DNA from: Pollutimonas nitritireducens
GTDB taxonomy: Bacteria > Pseudomonadota > Gammaproteobacteria > Burkholderiales > Burkholderiaceae_B
Assembly: GCF_002849615.1 (NCBI RefSeq)
Contig: NZ_PDNV01000013.1
Location: 1-64,000, forward strand
DNA: 64,000 nucleotides
Direction of reading: 5' to 3'
The translations under genes were made by a program, and so were the position numbers. Positions 17,060-25,646 of this stretch are shown here, in pieces (the stretch's first letter is position 1; the number at the start of each line of letters is the position of its first letter). Under the pieces are notes generated by a model. That model ran no database searches and was not told the origin of the DNA. It saw nothing but the letters and a program-made list of their open reading frames with translations.

Positions 17060-17836
17060 GTGGACCAAAACCGCAACCCCTCCCTTCCTGGGACGCCCGA
17101 ACCAGGACGTCGTCGTCGCTTTCTGAAGGAAATGCTGGGGCTGGGCGCTGCGGCGACTGTCATCCCCATCACCCCCGTTAAGGCAGCGATCGGAGATCAG
17201 CCCCCACGCCGTCCCGGCATGCCCGGTAAACGCTACGGCATGCTGGTAGACCTGCGCAAATGCATCGGCTGCCAAGCCTGCACCGTCAGTTGCTCGATCG
17301 AAAATCAGGCTCCGATCGGACAGTTCCGCACGACCGTCCTGCAATACGAAGTCAACATGCCCGACCAAAGCCAGGCCGCCATGCTGAGCTTGCCCCGACT
17401 GTGCAATCACTGTGATACACCCCCATGCGTGCCGGTCTGTCCGGTGCAAGCAACGTTTCAACGCGAGGACGGCATCGTCTTGGTTGATAACGAGCGCTGT
17501 GTGGGCTGTGGCTATTGCGTCCAGGCATGCCCTTACGACGCCCGCTTCATCAACCACGAAACCCAGACCGCCGACAAATGCACCTTCTGTGAACACCGAC
17601 TCGAAGTCGGGCTGCTGCCCGCCTGCGTAGAAAGCTGCGTGGGCGGTGCACGCGTCATTGGTGATTTGAACGATAAAAACAGCGAAATATCACGCCGCAT
17701 GGCCGAAAACCAGGCAGACGTAAAAGTCCTCAAGCCGGGTCAGGGGACCAAGCCACATGTGTTCTACATCGGTCTGCCCGATGAGTTCGTGGACGGCATC
17801 GACGGCCAAGCCAGCGTACGCCTGCTGGATATCTAG
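17060..17836 (+). CDS. ttrB: tetrathionate reductase iron-sulfur subunit TtrB
   Basis: 258 residues from a GTG at 17060 with AGGAG at 17047-17051. The N-terminus carries a twin-arginine signal (GRRRRFLKEMLGLGAAAT), so the folded Fe-S protein is exported with TtrA. Four cysteine clusters for [4Fe-4S] centres: CIGCQACTVSC, CNHCDTPPCVPVCP, CVGCGYCVQACP, and CTFC...CVESC. It carries electrons from the membrane subunit TtrC to the molybdopterin subunit TtrA in the periplasm. Gene order B-C-A is the same as in Salmonella. Confidence 0.94.
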   Translation: MDQNRNPSLPGTPEPGRRRRFLKEMLGLGAAATVIPITPVKAAIGDQPPRRPGMPGKRYGMLVDLRKCIGCQACTVSCSIENQAPIGQFRTTVLQYEVNMPDQSQAAMLSLPRLCNHCDTPPCVPVCPVQATFQREDGIVLVDNERCVGCGYCVQACPYDARFINHETQTADKCTFCEHRLEVGLLPACVESCVGGARVIGDLNDKNSEISRRMAENQADVKVLKPGQGTKPHVFYIGLPDEFVDGIDGQASVRLLDI

Positions 17837-17845
17837 GAGAATTCT

Positions 17846-18886
17846 ATGGAAATCATCGAACTGCTGACACCGCATTATGAGGTTGCCTGGCTCCCCTGGG
17901 CAGTGCAGTACTTTTTCCTAGTGGGCATCGCGACATGCGCAGCCCTGATTGCGGCCGGCTGCGCCTTTGCCGCGCCCGCCTCAGCGGGTGATCGCCTACT
18001 GCCTGCGGCGACGGTGGTGCTGGCCGTCGCCGCGATTGCCGCGCCGGTTTCTCTGTTGGCTGACCTGCATCAGCCCGGCCGGTTCTGGCATTTTTATGCC
18101 CACTTTACAAGTTGGTCCTGGATGTCGCTAGGGGCAGTGTTGCTCCCCGCGTTCGTAGGACTCGCGCTGGCGTTCTGCGCCGCCTGGTGGTTCAGCCATC
18201 GCCCACTGCTGCGCGTGCTGGGTGTCCTGCTGGCGGCCGCCGCCATATCGGTGCTCGTGTATAGCGGCTCTGAAGTCATGGTGCTGAAGTCACGGCCGCT
18301 ATGGAGCACCCCGTTCTTGCCAGTGAACTTTGCGCTGACGGCCTGGTTAGCTGCACTCGGGGCAATGCTGCTGGTGGCGCGCTGGCTGCCGGGCGGCACC
18401 GCCTCCCTTCCTGGGGCGCTGGTCCGCGGCCTGATCTGGGCCGGAATTATCGGCGCGATCCTGACTGCCCTGTCATGGATGGCCACGGGCATGGCAGGAG
18501 AGGACGCCTCGTTCACTCAGGCACAACGCCTTTTTGCCGAGTTTCCCGCATGGAGGATGAGTTTCCTGGGATCGATCGTGGCAGGCCTGGCAATCATCAT
18601 GCTGATGTCTTGCGCTCCCCGCCGCCTATTGCATCCCTTTTATTCGCTTACGGTAGCGGGGATGTTGCTGTCCGTGGGCTGGGTGTTCCGCTGGATCGTT
18701 TTCATGGAAGCACAAGAAGTCCCCAAGTACGGCGCCGGCCTGTATCTGTACAGCCTGCCGCTGGGCAGTGACGGTCTGCTAGGTATGGCGGGTGTCCTCG
18801 GCCTGTGCATCGCATTGATCGCCATCGCCACATGGCTGGTCAGCGAACTGCGCGGGCGGCGCTGTCTGACCCGTACCCCGGCATAA
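17846..18886 (+). CDS. ttrC: tetrathionate reductase membrane subunit TtrC (NrfD/PsrC family)
   Basis: 346 residues with about nine hydrophobic helices (PWAVQYFFLVGIATCAALIA, VVLAVAAIAAPVSLLADLHQ, and others). The NrfD family markers LADLHQPGRFWHF and YSGSEVMVLKSRPLW are present. TtrC anchors TtrAB and oxidises quinol. The gene begins 9 bases after ttrB with AGGAGA upstream. 35 bases separate it from the ttrA start. Confidence 0.93.
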   Translation: MEIIELLTPHYEVAWLPWAVQYFFLVGIATCAALIAAGCAFAAPASAGDRLLPAATVVLAVAAIAAPVSLLADLHQPGRFWHFYAHFTSWSWMSLGAVLLPAFVGLALAFCAAWWFSHRPLLRVLGVLLAAAAISVLVYSGSEVMVLKSRPLWSTPFLPVNFALTAWLAALGAMLLVARWLPGGTASLPGALVRGLIWAGIIGAILTALSWMATGMAGEDASFTQAQRLFAEFPAWRMSFLGSIVAGLAIIMLMSCAPRRLLHPFYSLTVAGMLLSVGWVFRWIVFMEAQEVPKYGAGLYLYSLPLGSDGLLGMAGVLGLCIALIAIATWLVSELRGRRCLTRTPA

Positions 18887-18921
18887 GCCATCACGCAACC
18901 AATCTAAACAGAGACACGACA

Positions 18922-21900
18922 ATGAGCAAGAAACAACACGACAATAGTCACGGGTCCGATAACGCTCCATCCAGCGCGGATAGGCGCAAACTGCTGGCAC
19001 ACGGCGGAATCGCTGCTGGCGGCCTGGCGGCCTTTACCGCTGGCTACGGCAATACGCTGCAAAAAGCGGTCAAGGGCCTGACCAGTGGTTCCGGCGGCGA
19101 GCCCACCGCCCATGCCGTGCGTGGCAACTCACTGATGCCCGAGTTCCAGATAAGTACCGACGGCCATCTCTCGATGCAGAACGGCCAAGTGGTTAGTCCA
19201 TCCAGTTGCCTGGGCTGCTGGACACAATGCGGCGTCCGCGTACGTGTCGACACCACCAACAACCGCATTGTGCGAATTGCGGGCAATCCGTATCACCCGC
19301 TCGCGACCACCCGTCCCGCGTCAATGGATACCCCCGTACGCGAGGTGTATGCCATGCTCGGCGGCGATAATGGTCTGGAAGGCCGCGCGACCAGTTGTGC
19401 ACGGGGCTCGTCGATGCTGGAGCATCTGGAGAGTCCCTACCGTGTACTCAAACCTCTCAAGCGCGTCGGTCCGCGGGGGTCGGGTGAGTGGAAGACGATT
19501 TCATTCGAGCAACTCGTGCAGGAAGTCTGCGACGGCGGCGATCTGTTCGGAGAGGGCCACGTTGACGGCCTGCGCGCGCTGATGGATCACGAAACACTCA
19601 TCGACCCGGACAACCCTGAGTATGGCCCCATATGCAACCAATTGGTGGTGAATGACGCATCCAATGAAGGACGTTCAGCCCTGCTCAACCGGTTCGCGCA
19701 GCAATCCTTCGGTACCATCAACCGCAGCAACCATGGTTCATATTGTGGTCAGACCCGCCGTATCGGCGCCGCCGCCGCACTGGGCGACTTGCCTGGCATG
19801 CCGCACGGCAAGCCCGACTGGAAAAGTGCACGCTTCGGGTTATTCATTGGAGCGGCACCAGCACAGGCCGGCAACCCCTTTCAGCGCCAGGGGCGCGAGC
19901 TCGCAGAAGCCCGATCACGGAAGGAGAACACGTTCCGCTATGTGGTCGTGTCCCCGATCCTGCCGACATCATCCAGCCTTGCCGCCGGTTCCGGTAACCG
20001 CTGGATCGGCGTAAATCCCGGTACTGACCTTGCGTTATGCATGGCCATGATCGATTGGATTATTGAGAACGGGCGCTACGACACCCAGATGCTGTCCCAG
20101 CCCGGCGCCGCCGCAGCGCTGGCGGCAGGCGAAGCCGCCTGTACCAACGCAACACATTTGCTGATCGTTCAAGAAGATCACCCGCGTTTCGGCACCTTCC
20201 TGCAAGGTGCCGACCTGGGCTGGCCGCTACCTGAAACTGGAGAAAATGCCGACCAGGTCGGCACACAGCACGAAGACGTCTATATAGTGAAGTTGGCCGA
20301 CGGCACATTGTCCGCCCACACCGTCGCCCAGCCTGCCGACCTGCTGGTCGAGCCTCACCTATTGACACTCGCTGACGGCAGCTCTGTCCAGGTTTGCAGC
20401 AGTTTCGTGAAGCTACGTCAGGAAGCCGCCCGTATGAGTCGCGCGGACTATGCCCTGGCTTGTGGCATATCGCAACAGGTCATAGAAGAACTAGCCGACG
20501 AATTCACGAGCTACGGCAAGCAGGCGGTCACTGACATGCACGGCGGCACGATGAACGGTGCCGGCTTCTATACGGCTTACGCTATCTACATGCTCAACAC
20601 ATTGGTCGGCAATTTGAATGTCAAGGGCGGACTGGTGCTTGACGCCGGTCCGTTCGGACCTTTTGGTGCCGGGCCCCGCTATAACTTCGCCCAGTTCCCC
20701 GGCAAGGTCGCTCCGAAAGGCGTCTCCCTGTCGCGCAGCCGTTTTCCGTACGAGAAGACCAGCGAGTACCGACGCAAGCTTGAACAAGCGGGCACACCCT
20801 ATCCTGCCAAAGCACCCTGGTATCCAGCAGTGGGCGCACTGAGCAGCGAAATGTTGGCCTCTGGTCTTCTGGGCTACCCCTACCCGGTCAAAATTTGGCT
20901 CAACCACATGAGCAATCCCGTCTATGCGCTGTGCGGCTTCAAAAACGCGCTGCTGGACAAGCTGAGAGATCCCAAGGCGCTGCCGCTGCACATTTCGGTT
21001 AACGCATTCATTAATGAAACGAGCGCGTGGGCCGACTACATCGTGCCGGACACTATCACTTACGAAAGCTGGGGTATCGGTGCACCTTGGGCCGATGTGA
21101 TCGCGCGATCCTCGACGGTGCGCTGGCCTACGGTAGAGCCTTCCGTCGCCCGCACCGCCGATGGCCAGCCCGTGTGTCTTGAAACTTTCCTGATCCAGGT
21201 GGCGCTGCGCCTGAAGATGCCCGGCTTCGGCGAAGGCGTCATCAAAGACAAGGACGGCAACGCATATGACTTGTTGAACGCTGAAGATTTCTATTTGCGG
21301 GGGCTGGCGAACATGGCTTTCGCGACCGGCAAGCCGGTCGGCGAAGCCAGTGACGACGACATGTTGCTCACCGGTGTGGACCGCTACGCCGACCTGCTGC
21401 AAGAGCAGCTGAAACCCGAAGAATGGCGTCGCGTCGCCATGCTGATGACGCGAGGCGGTCGCTTCGATGACCTTACCGCCGCATGGAAGGGCGACCAGAT
21501 CCGCAAAGCCCATAAGCATACGTTGAACATCTGGAGCGAACAGGTGGCAAGCATGCGCCACACCATGACCGGCGAGCGTTACAGTGGCTGCCCCACCTAT
21601 TACCCAACCCGTCTTGGCGATGGCACGCCGATGCGCACGCGTTTTGACGAGAAAGAATGGCCGTTCCTCATGACCTCTTATAAATCCAACCTTATGAGCT
21701 CGATGTCGATCGGCGTGGATCGTCTGCGGCAACTACATCCGCACAATCCCATATCGCTCAACCGGAGCGATGCGGCGCGTCTAGGCATCAAGAACGGTGA
21801 CCCCGTACACGTCGTGACGCCGGGCGGTCGCGTAACCGGCGTTGCACTGGTGCGGGAAGGCATCATGCCGGGCGCCATAGCAATAGAACACGGCTATGGT

Positions 21901-22104
21901 CATACGCAGCTGGGCACCACCGCACACATCATCGACGGCAAACAGACATCGCACAACCCGCGTCTGGGTGCCGGCGTCAACCTGAACGATCTTGGCTTTG
22001 CCGATCCAAGCCGGGAGGAACATGCAAACGTCTGGATAGACTGGGTCTCTGGCGCAGCAGTCAGGCAAGGCTTGCCGGCTCGCGTAGAGCCCGTGCGCAT
22101 ATAG
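18922..22104 (+). CDS. ttrA: tetrathionate reductase molybdopterin subunit TtrA
   Basis: The start at 18922 gives 1060 residues, near the family size of about 1020; an earlier ATG at 18805 would overlap ttrC by 80 bases and lacks a signal. Twin-arginine signal DRRKLLAHGG (R21-R22). The [4Fe-4S] motif SSCLGCWTQCGVRV plus CARGSS follows near residue 95, then the molybdopterin-guanine-dinucleotide oxidoreductase fold through to the C-terminal binding domain (HPHNPISLNRSDAARLGIKNGD). It reduces tetrathionate to two thiosulfates in the periplasm. Converges on the gene at 22148. Confidence 0.94.
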   Translation: MSKKQHDNSHGSDNAPSSADRRKLLAHGGIAAGGLAAFTAGYGNTLQKAVKGLTSGSGGEPTAHAVRGNSLMPEFQISTDGHLSMQNGQVVSPSSCLGCWTQCGVRVRVDTTNNRIVRIAGNPYHPLATTRPASMDTPVREVYAMLGGDNGLEGRATSCARGSSMLEHLESPYRVLKPLKRVGPRGSGEWKTISFEQLVQEVCDGGDLFGEGHVDGLRALMDHETLIDPDNPEYGPICNQLVVNDASNEGRSALLNRFAQQSFGTINRSNHGSYCGQTRRIGAAAALGDLPGMPHGKPDWKSARFGLFIGAAPAQAGNPFQRQGRELAEARSRKENTFRYVVVSPILPTSSSLAAGSGNRWIGVNPGTDLALCMAMIDWIIENGRYDTQMLSQPGAAAALAAGEAACTNATHLLIVQEDHPRFGTFLQGADLGWPLPETGENADQVGTQHEDVYIVKLADGTLSAHTVAQPADLLVEPHLLTLADGSSVQVCSSFVKLRQEAARMSRADYALACGISQQVIEELADEFTSYGKQAVTDMHGGTMNGAGFYTAYAIYMLNTLVGNLNVKGGLVLDAGPFGPFGAGPRYNFAQFPGKVAPKGVSLSRSRFPYEKTSEYRRKLEQAGTPYPAKAPWYPAVGALSSEMLASGLLGYPYPVKIWLNHMSNPVYALCGFKNALLDKLRDPKALPLHISVNAFINETSAWADYIVPDTITYESWGIGAPWADVIARSSTVRWPTVEPSVARTADGQPVCLETFLIQVALRLKMPGFGEGVIKDKDGNAYDLLNAEDFYLRGLANMAFATGKPVGEASDDDMLLTGVDRYADLLQEQLKPEEWRRVAMLMTRGGRFDDLTAAWKGDQIRKAHKHTLNIWSEQVASMRHTMTGERYSGCPTYYPTRLGDGTPMRTRFDEKEWPFLMTSYKSNLMSSMSIGVDRLRQLHPHNPISLNRSDAARLGIKNGDPVHVVTPGGRVTGVALVREGIMPGAIAIEHGYGHTQLGTTAHIIDGKQTSHNPRLGAGVNLNDLGFADPSREEHANVWIDWVSGAAVRQGLPARVEPVRI

Positions 22105-22147
22105 CTATGTTGCTCCTGCCATGACCAAGAGAACGTCCAAGCACACC

Positions 22148-23509
22148 TTAGCGCAATGTGATTTTCTCAAGGTCGGCCGCCACGCGGCATGACCAGCCTA
22201 ATTCATCCTTGATCCGTAGGCGCAAGGTATCTGCCGCTTCTGGTTCGCCATGCACCAAAAACGTTTCTTTGGGTGGTTTTTTAAAATTCCCTAGCCAACG
22301 CATGATTTCATCAGAGTCCGCATGAGCAGACAGCATCGACAGGTTATGTAATTCAGCTCGTACGGGAATGTATTCACCATGGATTTTGATGGTCTCTGCA
22401 CCGTGCAACATTTTGGAGCCTCGCGTTCCTGCTGCTTGAAAGCCTGCGAATAATATCGATGAACGCGGGTCGGGCGCATATCGCTTCAAATGGTGCAGAA
22501 CCCGCCCTCCGGTAGCCATACCACTAGCGGAGATAATAACTTTGGGCATGGGGGTGGTGTCCAGGGCTTTAGACTCTTCGACATCGCGAACATAATGAGC
22601 AACATTGCAGGCTGCCGCATAGTCGGCTTTGGTTACGCGCAAGCCCTCAAGATTGCCCTGATAAATTTCTACGGCGTTCACCGCCATCGGACTATCCAGG
22701 TAAATAGGCAGATTGTCAGGTAAGCGTCCTTGTTGCTTAAGCCGGTACAGGTACCAAAGCAGCAATTGAGCGCGTCCAACTGCAAAAGCCGGAATGATTA
22801 CCGTACCACCCCGCGTTGCAGTGCGACGAATGATCTCTTCCAGCCTGTCTGTCGGGTCTTCTTGGTCATGGCGACGGTCTCCGTACGTTGACTCCAATAC
22901 CAGATAGTCGGTATCTCTTACTACGGCAGGATCCGCCATGAGCGGGTCGTTGTAGCGGCCCAAGTCTCCGGAAAAGACAATATTGCACCCCTTCCAGTGT
23001 ATTTCGACGATGGACGCGCCTAATATATGGCCTGCACGGTGAAATCGCATGCCGACCCCATTCAAAGGCTCATGCAACATGTTGAACGATAGCGCCCTTA
23101 GCCGCTTCATCGCTTTATCGACGTCTTTTACCGTGTATAAGGGCAAGGCGGGCGAATGCTTGGATACCTTATGCCGATTTGCAAAATCTGCATCCGACTC
23201 CTGAATATGAGCGCTATCGGCCAGCAGAATCTTGCACAGGTCGACGGTGGCCTGCGTGGCATAGACGGCACCCTGGAAACCATCGTGTACGAGTCGCGGT
23301 ACATACCCCGAATGGTCAAGATGAGCATGCGTCAGAACGATGGCCTCGATGCTGTCGGGAGCCACAGGAAAAGCCCCCCAGTTGCGCAGGCGCAACGGCT
23401 TCAAGCCCTGAAATAACCCACAATCAATGAGAATACGCCGCCCATCAACCTCAAGTAGATATCGAGATCCGGTTACGGTACCAGCCGCACCAAGAAATGA
23501 AAGCTCCAT
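22148..23509 (-). CDS. MBL-fold / beta-CASP RNA-processing exonuclease-like protein
   Basis: 453 residues from the ATG at 23509 (a GTG at 23515 would add two). MBL motif LTHAHLDHSGYVPRL, a second HAGHILGASIVEI, GDLGRYNDPLM, and the beta-CASP motifs ILESTYGDR-like (LVLESTYGDRRHD), SASGMATGGRVLHHL and LVHGEPEAADTL. These define the CPSF73/Ysh1-like branch found in many bacteria; members act on RNA as endo- or 5' exonucleases, but the bacterial ones are little studied. It stands alone, with a probable terminator of the upstream operon at 23536-23562. Confidence 0.9.
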   Translation of the reverse strand: MELSFLGAAGTVTGSRYLLEVDGRRILIDCGLFQGLKPLRLRNWGAFPVAPDSIEAIVLTHAHLDHSGYVPRLVHDGFQGAVYATQATVDLCKILLADSAHIQESDADFANRHKVSKHSPALPLYTVKDVDKAMKRLRALSFNMLHEPLNGVGMRFHRAGHILGASIVEIHWKGCNIVFSGDLGRYNDPLMADPAVVRDTDYLVLESTYGDRRHDQEDPTDRLEEIIRRTATRGGTVIIPAFAVGRAQLLLWYLYRLKQQGRLPDNLPIYLDSPMAVNAVEIYQGNLEGLRVTKADYAAACNVAHYVRDVEESKALDTTPMPKVIISASGMATGGRVLHHLKRYAPDPRSSILFAGFQAAGTRGSKMLHGAETIKIHGEYIPVRAELHNLSMLSAHADSDEIMRWLGNFKKPPKETFLVHGEPEAADTLRLRIKDELGWSCRVAADLEKITLR

Positions 23510-23535
23510 GGACACTCGCTTATTAATGGGTACAT

Positions 23536-23562
23536 AAAAATAAAAATGCGCTCGGGAGAGCG
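23536..23562 (-). terminator. rho-independent terminator of the MFS-M20-TRIC operon
   Basis: Read on the minus strand, CGCTC and GAGCG pair around a TCCC loop and are followed by GCATTTTTATTTTTAT. It lies 47 bases after the TRIC gene stop (23609) and before the next gene start (23509). A short GC stem followed by a long U tract is the classical form. Confidence 0.7.
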
Positions 23563-23608
23563 TACCCTTATATGGTGATAATTTAAACCAAGCTCGACTC
23601 AGATATAG

Positions 23609-24274
23609 CTAGTCCGCGCCGCTGCCGCCGCGCCCAGAGGAGCGCGGCAGGTTCCACTTGTAGCGCAGCGATAGGTAACGAAGCGCGAAGCACGCCGCCA
23701 AAGCAACCCAGGTCCGCCCGCTCGATAACCATCCTAGGCGCTCGCCAACCACCTCGAAGCTAGCACCGACCAGCGCAGCCGACGCATAGATCTCACGCTG
23801 AAGGATCACCGGCACCCGATTGAGCAGTACGTCACGCACCAGGCCGCCGCCCACAGCAGTGACTATGCCCAGCAGCACCGCTACCTCCGCGTTATGGCCA
23901 AAAATCATGGCCTTCTGCGCGCCAGTCACTGCAAATAGCCCCAGGCCGATGGCGTCGAAGAGGATCACCGGGTGCGCCAAGCGCACGACCAGCGTGTTTG
24001 CGGCTATCGTCATCAACGCCGCTGCCATGGCAACAGCGAGGTAGCGCCAATCGGTCAGCCCGGCTGGCGGCACGGCGCCGATGCACAGGTCGCGCAGCAC
24101 GCCCCCGCCGCAAGCGACCGTGAACGCTATGGCGACGACGCCGAACCAGTCGAGGCCGCGATCTCTGGCAGCGACGGCACCGCTGATGGCAAAGGCGAAC
24201 GTGCCCGCTAGATCAAGAGTGGTGAACAGGCGGTGGTCGTTCAGGCCGGCAACTGCCAATTCGTGGATGCTCAT
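23609..24274 (-). CDS. TRIC cation channel family protein (YadS/UPF0126-like)
   Basis: The start at 24274 gives 221 residues (MSIHELAVAGLNDHRLFTTL); it overlaps the amidohydrolase stop as ATGA, so translation is coupled. Two homologous three-helix repeats are visible, each with the TRIC glycine motif and RD: GGGVLRDLCIG near residue 57 and GGGLVRDVLLN near residue 141. Bacterial TRIC proteins form trimeric monovalent-cation channels in the inner membrane. Why a channel gene is coupled to a peptidase gene is unclear. Confidence 0.9.
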   Translation of the reverse strand: MSIHELAVAGLNDHRLFTTLDLAGTFAFAISGAVAARDRGLDWFGVVAIAFTVACGGGVLRDLCIGAVPPAGLTDWRYLAVAMAAALMTIAANTLVVRLAHPVILFDAIGLGLFAVTGAQKAMIFGHNAEVAVLLGIVTAVGGGLVRDVLLNRVPVILQREIYASAALVGASFEVVGERLGWLSSGRTWVALAACFALRYLSLRYKWNLPRSSGRGGSGAD

Positions 24275-25551
24275 CTGTTCGTTTCCGCCCGCGCCGAGGG
24301 GCACAACCACGCAGCAGCGGCGGTCAGCATGGCCTGCAAGCCGGTCTCGAGGGTCGGGTGGATCTGCGGCGCGAATTTCGGCGAGTGGTTGCTCGGGATC
24401 TTATTGACGGTTTTTTCCTGTTGCGCTTTGGCGTACACCGCCGGGTCGGTGCCGCCGACAAACCAGAACACATAGGGCACGCCCCAGGTGCGGCCGAAGT
24501 TGCTGAAATCTTCGCTGGCCGACGCCGGGCTGGGAGCCAGTGAGGCGTTCTTGCCAAACTGGCGGCCGAACGCCTCGGCTACTTTTTGCGTAGCTGCCAA
24601 GTCGTTTTCGGTCAGCGGGTAGCTGTTGATCGTGGTGAACTCTGGCGTGCGCTCCGCACCGGAGGCATCGCATTCTGCGCAACAGATGCGGCGGATGGAC
24701 TTGAGCATGTATTCGCGCGTGTCCTCATTGAAGGTGCGCATGTTCAACTTGATGGTGGCATCGTCGGGAATGATGTTTTCCTTGGTGCCGGCTTGCAGCG
24801 AACCGATCGTAAGCACAGCCGGCTCGGTGGGCGCAATCTCCCGCGAAACGATGGTCTGCAGGCGCAGCGTGGTCGCTGCGGCCATGATCACCGGATCGAT
24901 CGAAGTCTGCGGCTGCGAACCGTGCGAGCCGCGCCCGAAGAGCTTGATCTTCAGGCTATCTCCGGCAGACAGTGTTACACCGGGTCGGTAACTCACGGTG
25001 CCGGCCGCACCGACCATCACGTGCTGGCCGAGGATGATGTCGGGTTTCGGGAAGCGGCTTTCGCCCCAGTCACGCACCATGGCGTTCGCGCCCTCGGCTG
25101 TTTCCTCGCCGGGCTGGAACACGATAAGCAGCGTACCGCTCCAGGCGGCGCGATTCGCGGACAGGATGCGCGCGGCGCCGATCATCCAGGTCACATGTAT
25201 GTCATGGCCGCATGAGTGTGCAACGCCGACCTCGACACCGTCCTCATCGTACGAGGTCACTGTACTGGCATACGGCAACCCAGTGTTCTCGGCCATTGGC
25301 AGCGCATCCATGTCGGCGCGCAGCATCACGACCGGGCCGGCACCGTTTTTCATGACGCAGACCACGCCGGTGACACCGACATTGCGCGTCACCTCGTAGC
25401 CAAGCCCCTGCATCGCGTCGGCGGCAATCTTCGCGGTGCGTACTTCATGCATCGACAACTCGGGGTGCAAGTGAAGGTCTTTGTAGAGCGCTTCAAGTTC
25501 GGTGATCAGTGTGGATTCGGCGGCGCCGAGAGCTTGAGTGAGTGCATTCAT
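24271..25551 (-). CDS. M20 family amidohydrolase / N-acyl amino acid hydrolase
   Basis: The start at 25551, with GGAG 6 bases upstream, gives 426 residues. Hippurate hydrolase/IAA-amino acid hydrolase-like M20D pattern: LHLHPELSMHE, VMLRADMDALPM, VAHSCGHDIHVTWM, GEETAEGANAM and, near the C-terminus, SASEDFSNFG. These include the metal-binding Cys/His, Asp and Glu residues. It cleaves amide bonds of N-acylated amino acids in the cytoplasm. Encoded 95 bases after an MFS transporter that may import the substrate, and coupled to a TRIC channel gene. Confidence 0.92.
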   Translation of the reverse strand: MNALTQALGAAESTLITELEALYKDLHLHPELSMHEVRTAKIAADAMQGLGYEVTRNVGVTGVVCVMKNGAGPVVMLRADMDALPMAENTGLPYASTVTSYDEDGVEVGVAHSCGHDIHVTWMIGAARILSANRAAWSGTLLIVFQPGEETAEGANAMVRDWGESRFPKPDIILGQHVMVGAAGTVSYRPGVTLSAGDSLKIKLFGRGSHGSQPQTSIDPVIMAAATTLRLQTIVSREIAPTEPAVLTIGSLQAGTKENIIPDDATIKLNMRTFNEDTREYMLKSIRRICCAECDASGAERTPEFTTINSYPLTENDLAATQKVAEAFGRQFGKNASLAPSPASASEDFSNFGRTWGVPYVFWFVGGTDPAVYAKAQQEKTVNKIPSNHSPKFAPQIHPTLETGLQAMLTAAAAWLCPSARAETNR

Positions 25552-25596
25552 GATAGCTCCAGAAGTGACGAAGCGAGGTTGAAAGAAGCCTGACAG

Positions 25597-25608
25597 CAAG
25601 CATGCTTG
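25597..25608. promoter_or_regulatory. 12-bp palindrome between the MFS and amidohydrolase genes
   Basis: CAAGCATGCTTG is perfectly self-complementary and lies in the 95-base gap between the MFS stop (25647) and amidohydrolase start (25551). It could be a protein-binding site or a weak transcript hairpin. No function is shown. Confidence 0.3.
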
Positions 25609-25646
25609 AATAGGGATGGTCAACGCTTGACATGAAGATTGGGGAT

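Noticed and set aside
20491-21732. A 413-codon frame opposite ttrA
   Set aside because: Same codon-register effect as opposite metH; no domain, no start signals.
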